A stretch of 64,000 nt of DNA, taken from positions 31,605-95,604 of the forward strand of contig JBBPSI010000091.1 in NCBI GenBank assembly GCA_038093515.1, in the 5' to 3' direction. The notes beneath the pieces are model-generated. The model saw nothing but the letters and a program-made list of their open reading frames with translations. It was not told where the DNA came from and did no database searches. Both the position numbers and the translations under genes were made by a program. This document shows, piece after piece, positions 23,722-34,950 of this stretch; the stretch's first letter is position 1, and every line of letters begins with the position of its first letter. Source of the stretch: Butyriboletus loyo (lineage: Eukaryota; Basidiomycota; Agaricomycetes; Boletales; Boletaceae).

Positions 23722-25052
23722 TGGTGGAGAACTCATGTCAAAAGGGATCCAAGCAAGCGATTTTCTTTTTTCTCTCGCGGTTTTCATAATATAGCTTTAA
23801 TCTCTCCTCTTTTTTTCTATTTGACTTTTTTTCTTCTTCTTTTCCTCGACTGTTGGCACGATCTTCTTTTGTTCACTTTACTTTTTCGTTTGTCATTTCT
23901 CTCTCGCCTCGCACGCGTGACGACGACGTTGATCATGGTCAAGTCAAGGATATGGCGATTACAAGCAGTCCAGTGTATTATATATTTGGATCTTACAATA
24001 TTTAAGTACAAGTTGCATTTGGCACGAATCGGATGTGCCATTGGGTCCCTGAGGTTCGTGGGCGATTTCCAGCGGGAAAAGCCGGTCGACATCTCGACCA
24101 GGACGATATATACTGAGAGACCTACAAGCGCCCGACAATTTTATGGGCCGAGACAAGTCCATCATTGATTGCGAGCGTAGGCGCTGTCCCATCACGTATG
24201 CGTCGTATCAGTGTTGATCCCCCGCATTCGCCGCAATTGGGAGATGAAACGCGAGCAAGGGCTTCATGTCGATCGTCCGAGAAAGTCGTGCTTTCATGGC
24301 AAGTATACGGTATGGCCTACTGGCAAATGGTTTGTTGTAAGTTGAACGACTCGAGAGGACGCAGTGGCACGTGGTTCGCAAGGCATGCCGAGGTGGCAGC
24401 TGGACCAGCGTGCCTCGCCAAGTCGGTTAGCGGTGCCACTTGCCCCGCGCTCGCTGTCATTCTGGCTTTTTCAGTTCAGCTCGATACTCGCATTTCGGTC
24501 AGTTCTGTCAAGGCGTTGATCTCAACAACCGAGATTTTGACCGGGCACTAGTTCCGAGGTGAGTACGCGTTCCGTTTGCCGCCTCTGGTCATGCCCGTCG
24601 CTTGCCTTTTTTTTTTTTTCTCTGGGCCTCGTGATACCCGACAGCTTCGGCGAGAGACCGCGTTCCCATCTCGTCTGTTGGTCTCAAGTATCACTGGGAA
24701 CGGAGTTGCGTACTCGCTACGAACGGCATTCTATCCTTCGTTCCATTCATCATCGCCCTCCGCAACAACACACTAATTTCTACCGCCATCGACGGCGTGG
24801 TGAAAAACAGGTCACGAGCCCGTCACGCGTCGCTCGTCGTAACGTTTCAAGCGTCCAGTTTCCGTTCGCTATCTAGAAGAACATTATCACGGTACCTTTA
24901 TTTCGCCGACGGTCAAGTCACCCCCACAAGGTTTTGTACGCTCACTCGTCACAAATCCAACACTGTCTCCTTCTCTCCATCCCCTTGTACGCTCTGGACG
25001 TCTCGAGGATACCCCATTTCGTCCATCACACACAAGCTTTCATCATCCCCGT
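23722..25052. other. intergenic region with pyrimidine tracts
   Basis: Between two plus-strand genes. It starts with T/C-rich sequence typical of a 3' UTR (23770-23900), has a T run at 24607-24619, and ends with the leader of the SH3-TBC gene. No supportable coding sequence. Confidence 0.45.
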
Positions 25053-28000
25053 ATGGACGCTCACGAGCTCGCGCGGTGGACTCGATTCGCAGCCAAGGGT
25101 GGGATTGGCAGGTGTACCGCGACAGTGGATTGCATTGCCCAAGAGATGGGCGAAGACTTGATGTTTTTGAAGGCAAGTTTGATTCACTCCAGTTCCTACT
25201 TCGAGCAGCAGGTTGTCCAGCCGCACGGTGGTCTCTTGGTCCACGTTTGGAACTAGTAGATGGAAGCGTTGTTGGCGATCGGAGACCTCTTGGTTTCTTA
25301 CTGGTGACGACTCTCGTACGGGCTGGGAGTATCGGCAGACTGCGATCAACTTCAATTTCGGCGTGGAGATGGAATGATGGTAGTTATGTTGGTGGGATGA
25401 TTTGGGTCGCGTGCCTGATGGGATGCATCTCGTCTATGGTTCCGCAGTTATTGCAGAGCTTCGATTGTGTCAGGGTTAGGCATGCGAAGCGAGGAAATTG
25501 TGTCCTGTTGGGTTGGGCGACTCTGCTGGGGACCCCATGTCGTTGAAATTCGTTCACGCGGTTCTGACATGTCATTATTTTTGCAGGACGACCAGATCAC
25601 AGTATTGATGCAGTTGCCTGAGCCCGGAATTTATCTTGTGAGTCGTCTATTGTGCCTGCTATCCGTTGCTGGCTTGCTTTACTTCTGATATGCCTCACCA
25701 CTGGCTGATGCACCGTATGTTGAAATTAGGGCCATTGCGAAGGCGTTGTCGGCCGATTTTCTGGGAAAGATGTACGGTTCCATAGCAAGTTGAAGAAGCC
25801 CGTCATGGCAAAGAGAGGCAGCGTTAGCGTCGGCGCTGGCGTGCCCGAGAGCAGAATGTCTATTTCTTTGGTCGAGGGATCCGGTTCAAGAGCGCAACTC
25901 CCTGGAGAGAGGTCACGGCACGCCTCAGAATCACCATCTCATTCGAGGCCAGGATCTAGGGGAAAGCAGACACCGTCACCCTCTCATTCCAAGTCGCACG
26001 CACACATGCAGTCCTATTCAACTTCTTATTCGCGCTTTTCCGAGGATCAGTCCGCAACCGCGACTCTTGACTCTCACGATACCACCGTAGTCGGTACTTC
26101 GCATACGTCCACCATCCAAGAGGTTTGCGCCTCCAGCACTAAATCCGGGCATGCCAAACCCCCATGGATGGTTACTTCAATTTCGGGTGCTTCCGTTTTT
26201 TCGGTAGGGTCGGCATCAGTTTATTCGGAAGCATCGACTGCTACGTCCGTTTACTCGGCTGCAGAATCTGGGAGGACGAGATCTAGAAACGGGTCAATAT
26301 GTTCCATCAACTCGGGCGAGACCGAGAAGGATGTCTCTGGGGAGCCTGAGCACGGCAACGTCGACCAAGCAAATGGTGCCTCGTATCCACAGAGGCTGGT
26401 GTCTGTATCAGGTTCGATGTCTGACACAATACGGTCGACTCCTTCAGTATCAGCGTCGACATCGATTACGATGCTTGCAGCTTCGGTATCAACCTCAACT
26501 TCAATATCAGCAGCTACCTCGACGTCGGATACATCCATTGCATCGACTGCGACGTACGGTCCTGATTCTGCCATTGGTTCATTTGGATCCGTCGGGTCAA
26601 TCTCAGAACTGGAGGCTAAGCAATTCGACTTGAGCAAGTTAGGCATACGAGCTGAGACGCAAACTTGCTTTATACTCGCGCCACCGCCTTTGGAGATGGG
26701 TGGTAATAGAAATGGCACGGCTTCCCCCGTAGTTGCGCCCCTAAGAGTGAGCAAGTCACCCAGACTGACACCGTCGCCTGGTCTTCCTCCATCATCACCA
26801 CTTCCTGTGCCTCCCGCAATATCCGGGGAAACCCCACGGTCTACGTCCGCATCTCCTGCATTACCCAGCCCGTTGTCCCCTGGAAAACCTGGGTCTTTCT
26901 CTCCGAAGCCTCCAATTTCTTCGTCTCGCGGGTTGCCTGGGTCGCTGTCACCCGGTTTTCCAAGTTCGTTGGCGCCTGGACAACGCTCCCCTGGACTTCC
27001 AGGTTCGTCTTTTGCTTTATCTCGTAATCTCCTGTCGTCGCTCAAGTTGTCTTGCGCATCTTCGCATGCTCAGGTTCTCTGTCGCCTGGTTTTCGTTCAC
27101 CAGCATTCGCGCACGGTCCCAATGCTCAGTCCCAGTACATGTTCTTGCCCGGATCAGGCTCTAATAGCCCGAATCCACATCCGTCTTTGACGGGCCCGTA
27201 TGGCTCAACCCCGTCCCCGTCCTCGACAGGTTCGCACGTAGGTCCGAATCCTAATCCCAACGATAACAGTGTGCCCACATCGCCCACTGTACGCACGCCA
27301 CCTGTGACTTCGTCTCCCTTCGGTCTAGGTCATCCCTACAGTGCGCCTCTTTCACCGCCCCCGAGTTTACCGCTGCCGCCTGTGCCGGCAGCATCGTTGC
27401 CTCCGCCCGCGTTCCCTACGACGACGCTTCCTATGCCCAGTGCTCTCTCCACGATCGGAGCCACTGCGAGTGAGCGAACATCCCCATTAACAGCACTCTC
27501 GTCCTCTTTACCGTCGCTGACGTCGGGGATGTTGTATGCGGATGACCGAAATGGGCAACGCAATGGAGATGGGATTGGGAACGGAGCATGGGACGAGATG
27601 GAGGAAGGGAACACGACGCGTTTGTCTACCCTCGATGCATTTCGTCGACAGTTGGATGATTCGACGGATCCGGCGGATGAGGATGAAATGGGATATGGGG
27701 ATCGTTCAGAGGACGAGGGGGAGCGTGTACTTCGTTTGGGTGAGAAGGAGGATGACATAGGGGCGAGGATGAGTAAGGAGGGGGAGGGAGAGGAGGATGC
27801 ACATTCTGATGGGGAAGTGGGGATTGGGTTGTCGTTGATGGGTGCGTTGAGTGATGGGGACGATGAGGGTGAAGCCCATGAGGATGATGTGGAACGGGCG
27901 AGGAACACGAAGGGTGGAAACGACAACGAGTCGAACGCCTCTGGTGTCTCTGGTGAGAATGGTGATACGATAGCCATGGCATGGACGCGCTATACGCCAA

Positions 28001-31000
28001 CATCACCTATCAGTGCTCAGAATCCGAACGGACATCGTCGAACTGGAGACGAGGCCGGAGGTGGAAGTGAGGAGGAAGACGAAGACGAAGACGACGGTGC
28101 TTACTGGGACGACATCTACGATGGCTACCGGTACTCGCGTTACTCTCTCGCATCCAAGCGGTTTTCCGCTGCTTCGAAGTGCGTCTCCATCATGTCTAAA
28201 GGTTCCGGCACCTCCAAGGCGTCGTCGAAAGCACGCGCGAACGCGCCTCCCATCCCGGCTCCACCTGATCGGCCGAGCTTTGACGCGCCTCGACCGAGCA
28301 TTGGGAGCGATGGGACGAATGGTCATCCGAGGCCTAGCCTCGAGAGTACGTCGAGCTCCATATTATCTGGCTCGATGCCGTTCTCGCGACCTTCGTTGAC
28401 ACGATCGGCATCGGATGAATCGACCCATGGGACTCGTATGTTACCGCTAACTGCACAGTTCCCTGCTGTCCCGGTGCACGTTCCTGTGCGGACGGAATCG
28501 CGGCTGAGGATCGTTCATGATGGTTTTATGCAAGGTAGTGGTGATCACGAGGAGAGAGAGTTGCAAGTAGAGCATGGATCCACGGAGGAATATACTGGAG
28601 CGGTTAACTTGAACATCGAGGTCGTTGAAGCGGCGGAGGAAGGCGAGGAAGTCGATGTGGGAAGACAATTTACGTCTTCGAACGCGAACATCATGGCGCT
28701 CTCGCCGCTGTTGCATACGACGTTTGGATCACCGCATTCGTCGAGGTTCACGGACTTGGAGGATGGATCGGATCAAGATCATGGGCGGAGATATAGCAAT
28801 AGATCTGGCAAGTCGATGATGTCGTCCGTTGAGGGACTACCCAAGTCGCCGATTCAAGATGGTGGAAAAATGGCCTCAACATTGAGGGCAGGGATGGAGG
28901 TTGAACGCGCTCCATCGTCTGGCACTGCGTCATTCCTTCTTGTACCTGCGCCTGTCCCCGACTCTTCACCGCGAGAGCAGCGGGGGGCTGGTGCGATCGT
29001 CGGAGATGACGAAGATGGAGGTATGGCCGGCATCAATACTACTGACAACGACCCCGCTTCGGCAACGGAAGTAGCATCTCCGTCGCCAATACCGTCCGTG
29101 CAGACCTCCAGCGTTGCTCAGGCCACGACCGTGACGGACCCCGCACAAGCTGCACCTGGAGCAGACCAACCAGAAGACGCAGAGAAGAGCCCTTTTTTAA
29201 GCCCGCGTCCCCAGCCCAACAAGTCGCCTCATCCTTTTTCCCGGACGTCCGTGTTCCTTCCGCACCCGAACGCGCCCAAAGCAGTCCATCAATCACAAGG
29301 GCCCATGTACGGACGAACGACCCCGCAAACGTACGCTTATCAAGTGCCTTCAGGACCTGGTACGGGGAATACGATGCACCCCCCTACGCCGCTCAGCACG
29401 ACGTTTTATTCAACCCACATCCTTCACCAACTTCGCAGTGTGTCGATGGCAGCCTCTCAAGGCCCAGCCAGGAGACCACCGATGACGCTGTTCGCGCGAT
29501 GCCAGCCCGATTTAAACGCGAGCATGGGCCCCGTACCGATCCTGTTTTCGCTGGACCCGTTCCCCCCGCTGCCTACACCAGCCGCGAAATCACAAGTGGG
29601 AGGGGGCAGTGGGATGCATTACCATCCGGCGAAGATGATTCCTTCGAGGGCAGCGACTGTTTCTGCGCCTGTACGTAGAGGTGGGGACGATGGAATGCCT
29701 CCGATGGAGGGGGGTCGAGGTGCTGGGGGTTTGACTACGCTGCGACTACCAAAACGGTTAGTGACGGCAGCTGCGAGTGCGGGTGGTCCACGAGGAATCG
29801 ATGCGGATCCGTCATCACCGTTTTTGCCGATCCTGAGAGAGGGGTTCGTACCCCAGGTTGGTGCTGCTCGTCCGCGGTCGAGGTCGTTCTCTTCGTTTGG
29901 TGCCCGTGTCCCTGCCCCTCCGCCGCAACAGAAAAGGTCAGTCCAGGTCCACTGTATATGCCTTCATGGTTTCATAACAAATTGATTTGTTCAGTCGGGA
30001 AGAACCAGTGATGAAGATGCAGGATGTTGCCAGTGTCACTGCCCCACCACGCAAAGCGTCTCTCCCGCCTGCGTTGATGCCACGACACGCTCCTTCTCCG
30101 CTTATTCTTCATAGTAGCAACAAGGACCACGAGCCAAACGGCAATCTTGCGTCTCCCGTCATACAATCACCTACGCAAATCAAAGTACCGCTGAGTCTGT
30201 TCACACAAGGACCTCCTACGCACTCCCCGCAGTTTGTCGATGCGATGCAATTCGTAAATACGAATGGTTCACTGGCCAGCCCGGTTGTGAGCTCTCCCTT
30301 AGCGATCAGCTCAGACAGGGAGAAAGACGTTTCACCTGTATCGGGACCGAGCAGAACGTCGATGTCTTCGTCGGACCCTCATAGCGCAGCATCACCACAC
30401 TCGTTGATGCCGGGGCGGCAGGGATCGTCGGATGCGCCTCCTAGAAACAGCTCGGTCGAGGGACCGGCACGACAAAGCTCTGACTCGAGCGACTCGCGTT
30501 CGTTGGCCTCGCCTCCTCCAATCCCCGAGGCGGTCTCACAGAGCGCACGTACTTCGCCACTTGTGCAGGAATTCACCCTCAAAACCAAACTCAGTCTCCC
30601 AGCGCTTCGAATGAAGGCAAGCATACGATCCAAGGTGGACGACGCTGTCAGTGTGGTATCGCTCCCAGCAAGTGGGGAAAACGAGACGGTTCAAGTGCAA
30701 GACATGGACTTTGAGCTCGTCAAGCCTTCTATTCCTCATGTGACAGGTCGGGCGAGTCAGGAATCGACGTTGACCAGTCGTGAAGGTGACATGGCCAAGC
30801 CTGATGTGTCTCCTATCCCGGGCGATGCGATGTCGTTGCACTCCAATGCACCAAGGTCGCCGTTGGTTCCTACTGCTCCCGTGGAATCCGCCGAATCTAT
30901 TGATGCACATCGGCAACGCGAATTGAAATGGATGTCGCTGTTTCCTATCGTGCCTCCTTCGCAAGCCCGCAAGAACAAAAAAATCAGAAAATTGCTGCAA

Positions 31001-32016
31001 GAAGGGGTGCCTTCCTCGGTTCGTTACCTCGTTTGGTGTCATCTCACGGACAGCAAGGCACGAGCGTTGCCTGGGGTGTATGCCAAGTTGGGAAAGAGAC
31101 CGCCTGTTCCGGCGTTTGCAGAGATCGAGAAGGATGCGGTAGAGGGTTTCCCTGACCAGCCTCAGCTTCATACAGCGCACGGACCGATTGTCTCGCTTCT
31201 CCAAGCGTATCTTAGCATGGTGCCCGACATCCAATATAGCAGTGGTAATGTTTTATTCGCGTTCGTGCGTCGACTCATCATGGCTCACCTTGCTTGGATT
31301 CCTAGGGCTGACGTCTATTACTGGCCACTTGTTACTGCTCGCCCCTGAAGAGGACGCCTTTTGGATCTTTGCTTCGATGATGGATGCGCACTTGCGTACT
31401 TATTTTTCGACGAATACCATTCAGATTGAGATCGATGCGTCTCTGTTCAGCAGAGCGCTGGAAACTATCGATCCCGCGCTCGCGAAGAAGCTGTACGTGC
31501 AGCTGTCGATAGCTCCTGCAAGCATCACGCGGCCATGGTGAGTACACGTTTCGTCAAATGGTGTCGAGGTGCCGTCTCTTATTATGGTTCAGGTTCTCTA
31601 CGTTGTTCGTCGGAAGTCTTTCCACGGATCACCTACACCGGGTGTGGGATGTATTTCTATACGACGGTGAGTTGCCTTGCGCTTACCGATATGTCGTCCA
31701 TGACCGACGGTCTATCCTTGTAGGCATACCGTACTTGCTCCGTGTCGGGCTGGTCGTGATCAACTGCGTGCGCCATCTTTTACTGCAGGCGAATACGGAA
31801 GAAGCTGCCTTGGCACACCTCGTTCGCCCACCTCCGGCATGTCTACCTTCAGCGACGGAGTTGCTCGTACTCGCCGCAAACGTGAAGCTCAAGGACGATG
31901 ACATCCGAAAACAGCGGATCAAAATGGAACAACAACTCAAGAGGACGACACAAGCGCGACCTCCAAACGGCGTGTCGATCGTGCACACTGCTACGATATC
32001 ACTTCCAAAGACATGA
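25053..32016 (+). CDS. SH3 and TBC domain protein, 2051 residues
   Basis: Eight exons: 25053-25172, 25587-25637, 25730-27002, 27074-29936, 29995-31244, 31306-31537, 31593-31666, 31724-32016. Residues about 27-85 form an SH3-like domain (EDLMFLKDDQITVL, then GHCEGVVGRFSG). About 1650 residues of Ser/Pro/Gly/Asp-rich linker follow. A TBC (Tre2-Bub2-Cdc16) domain spans about 1770-1960: GVPSSVRYLVW, FAEIEKD, YSSGLTSITGHLLLL, EEDAFW, then HRVWDVFLYDG. TBC proteins are normally Rab GTPase-activating proteins, but here the IxxDxxR Arg is absent (IEKDAVEG) and YxQG reads YSSG. The first intron is GC-AG. A short charged coil (DDDIRKQRIKMEQQLKR) ends the protein. Possibly a scaffold or inactive Rab binder acting at membranes. 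Confidence 0.85.
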
Positions 32017-32850
32017 CCGCGCCACGATGCATGTCGTTCATGCCTCCATATGTGTATGTCTGTGTGTTGTCTTGTTTTGCGACCATGCTTTTTCTATATG
32101 ATGATTCATGAACGTTGCGTTGGCTTTGTCTGGTCTCTCTCATACCCCTCCTCAAAAAAGGCAATCTCTTGCCGTCATTCTCTCCCCACTCTCCCTATTT
32201 CTATTTCTTTTTGTTTTTTGTCTGCTTGTGACGTTCATTTTTCGTTCTTGCCCCTCGGTCTTGTTTTTATCGCTGTTTTTTTCCTGTTTTGGCCCTTTGC
32301 ATCCCAACAGGAGTACTCTCTTTCCTCCCTATACATATAACAGGACTCTCTGCAAATACATGATACCATTACGTTAATAAACTTGTGTATATGATAAAGC
32401 TAGCTTTTTTTGGAGCCCTAACGTTTCTTCGTTCTTTTTTTTTTTTTTTTGGTTTTGTCCGCCTCGTACTTCGATGCGTGTTCAGAGAAGAAAGAAAAAA
32501 AAGACGTGGCGTTCGACTAGTTACCCCTCCTCTCTCTCTTTAATCAAAAAACACCTAGGCATCTAGCTCATGATCATGTGGGCTGTGCATAATGTTGTTG
32601 CATGCGTTTTGTCGGACGAAATATTCGAGACTGGCTGTGCGACGTCGATTGTCAATGAGCTACGGCTAACGTTCTTGGTGGGGGTGGCTTTCAATAGGAC
32701 CCAACGATGTACGGGGGGAAGGATGAGTTTGGTTTTGTGCACGTCCAATCCCTGGTCGCCCGCGCAAACGCGTCACCGTCACCATCACCGTCACCGTCAC
32801 CGTCACCGGCATGCAGGGGACATTGACATCGACCCATCATGATTTTTATT
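32017..32850. other. convergent spacer, 3' UTR signals
   Basis: Pyrimidine-rich with an AATAAA at 32376-32381 that could serve the SH3-TBC transcript, and a 16-nt T run at 32435-32450. No coding sequence is supportable. Confidence 0.45.
32771..32809. repeat. hexanucleotide microsatellite (CGTCAC)n
   Basis: About six tandem CGTCAC units with one variant (CATCAC), just beyond the stop codon of the flavin monooxygenase gene and so probably in its 3' UTR. Confidence 0.85.
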
Positions 32851-34440
32851 TTATTTTCCAGCGAGGGCATACAAACTGTCCAACTTGGTCCCATACATCG
32901 CAAACCGCCGCGTGTCTTGCTCGTCGTCCCACCGAGCGAGGATATCCCCGAGCTCCGGTACCGCCTGTATGATCTCCGCCCGTACCTCCTTTGCATACGG
33001 CAGCTCATACTGTCCGAGAAAATGAAACGAGACGAGGTCGGACGGGTTATCCGTGTGTGCTCGGAGTTGGCGGAGCGTCTGCAGTCGGGCTCGTTCGTCC
33101 GCCAGCCTCCCCCCGGTCGTGGGTGGTATGTCGATCCCGGTTGGGGACGACCAAACGAGCGCGAGCCATGTGCTCGTGAGATCTGCCATCGCAAAGGGTA
33201 TAAAGGACACCAAGGCGCCGATGAACGCCAGAGACGTGTTATGGGCATATAAGACGTGTCGGTAGAGCGAAGGGACGCGGGCGGGCTGGACGCTTGGCCG
33301 ATCGGTGAGAGGGACTAGCGAGCGTGGTATACGAGTCGGTCTCTCCGAGCTCGAGGTATGACAGGTCGACAGAGCGGGTTCCAGTACCCGGAGGTAGGGT
33401 ACCTCTGGGTAATACCCAGTTCCGAATAAGACGAAGTCAACATCGTCGATGATCGTCCCGTCTTCCAGATGAACGGCGATGTTCTCGTTCGCACTTTGGC
33501 TATACCGCAAGACGGGGCCGACGTCTTGGATACGGTCGTCGGGGAGGGACGGGAATATAGATGTACGGCGCGTTGAACGATAGATCGGAAGTTGTGCGAC
33601 TGGTGCGAGTTGAGCTGCCATTTCGTTGGCTGAATTGGCATTGCCTATGACGACGACACGCTGACGCACAAGGTCACGAGCGACCATCGGTGAGACACAG
33701 AATTGGGATCATACCTTGCCCTCGTAGCTGCTTGGACCCCTCCATGTCTTTGCGTGTCGAGCTCTACCCGTCTGCTTGATATCGTCGAGACCCTCGACGT
33801 TTGGATAATACTCGTTGTCGTACCACACCGTCGTGACGACGACCGCGTCCCATCGCTCCTCCTTCCTGACGCTGATCCCTGCCTTGCTCCAATCGGACAT
33901 CACAACCCTCCAGCCTCCAGCCTCCTCTTCAAGTTCGCCTTGAACTTCCGAAACATCCACAACCTCATGATGGAGCCTGATCTTTCCGCTCTCAAACAGA
34001 GGACGCGCGAACGTGGCGATATAGTCGTAGGTCTCATGGAGAGTAGGGAACGGCTGGTCCTGTCTCGGCGGCGCAGGGAACGGATTCCCAGAGAAGGAGA
34101 GAAATTCAGGAATCACGTTCCCGATCAAAGCGGGGTATGCCGGCGAAGGCCAACGTTCAACGTGTTCGTGGAATCGATCGTCGTGATGTGGATTTACCTG
34201 TTCGTTCTCGACTGGATTTGGAGGCTGATACCTTTGAGTATCGACATATCATGATGTTGATGTTGAACTCGTCAGATTCGTAGTGAGACTTGGCGCTGGG
34301 GCTCACCATACGCCCCCGATGTTGTCTCGCCGTTCCACTAGTTGCACGTCGTCGAACTCGCCGCGTTGGATGAGGTTTCGGAGGGTGACAAGGCCACAAG
34401 GTCCGCCTCCAACGACCAGGACCCGCCGTGGGTTTACCAT
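32851..34440 (-). CDS. flavin-containing monooxygenase (FMO family)
   Basis: Predicted 486 residues from exons 34440-34307, 34231-33715 and 33660-32851. The N-terminus holds the FAD dinucleotide fold (VLVVGGGPCG, residues 7-16, then QLVERRDNIGGVW). An FMO fingerprint is present in altered form: G-x3-H is kept but the flanking aromatics differ (QTGRARHAKTW). The second nucleotide fold at about 219-228 reads VVVIGNANSA where GxGxxA/G is usual. A later ATG-like FMO block (VLFGTGYYPEVPYL) supports the assignment. Members use NADPH and O2 to oxygenate N, S or carbonyl groups; the substrate cannot be inferred. Frame and length are normal for the family, so it is probably functional. Confidence 0.85.
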
Positions 34441-34950
34441 CGTTAAACTTGGCGAAAAGACGGAGATAGCGAGACACCGCCTTCATCACAATGCATGGGC
34501 CGGCGTCGTAACTCCAAATCCAATCGACTTGTCAATCCAGTCGCCACTACGTAACAGACTCTGGGTCCGTTCGGATTAGAAGTCGTTCAATGGAAAGCAG
34601 GGCGTAGACCGTCTCGGTTCTACCGCCATACAATTCATCGGAGAGTACGTCCGCTAACCACGACCCTGTAGCAATTTGCTTTGATGCAGGGCTGATGAAG
34701 CCTCTCGTTCACTTCCAACGTAAATCAAATCTCAATCTGTCCTCGAAAACGGATCTCTTCCTTCCTACGCTGTGCTTTCGCATTTTCCCGAAGCCTCGTT
34801 TACGATGGGGACCGCCGGACTGTTTTTGAACGGAACCAATGAATAATATCACACAGGGAGGGCGTAGGGGGATGGTGTCACAGGTAACTAACTGATGAAA
34901 TATTCAGAGACAGCAGCACAGTACAATAGATCATCGATCAGGTCCGAAAC
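34441..34950. other. spacer between kinase and monooxygenase genes
   Basis: Both neighbours are on the minus strand, so this holds the kinase 3' UTR and the monooxygenase promoter. Nothing else is visible. Confidence 0.4.

Noticed and set aside
27336..28006. Long minus-strand frames opposite the SH3-TBC gene
   Set aside because: They are antisense shadows of Ser/Pro/Asp-rich coding sequence and lack conserved features.
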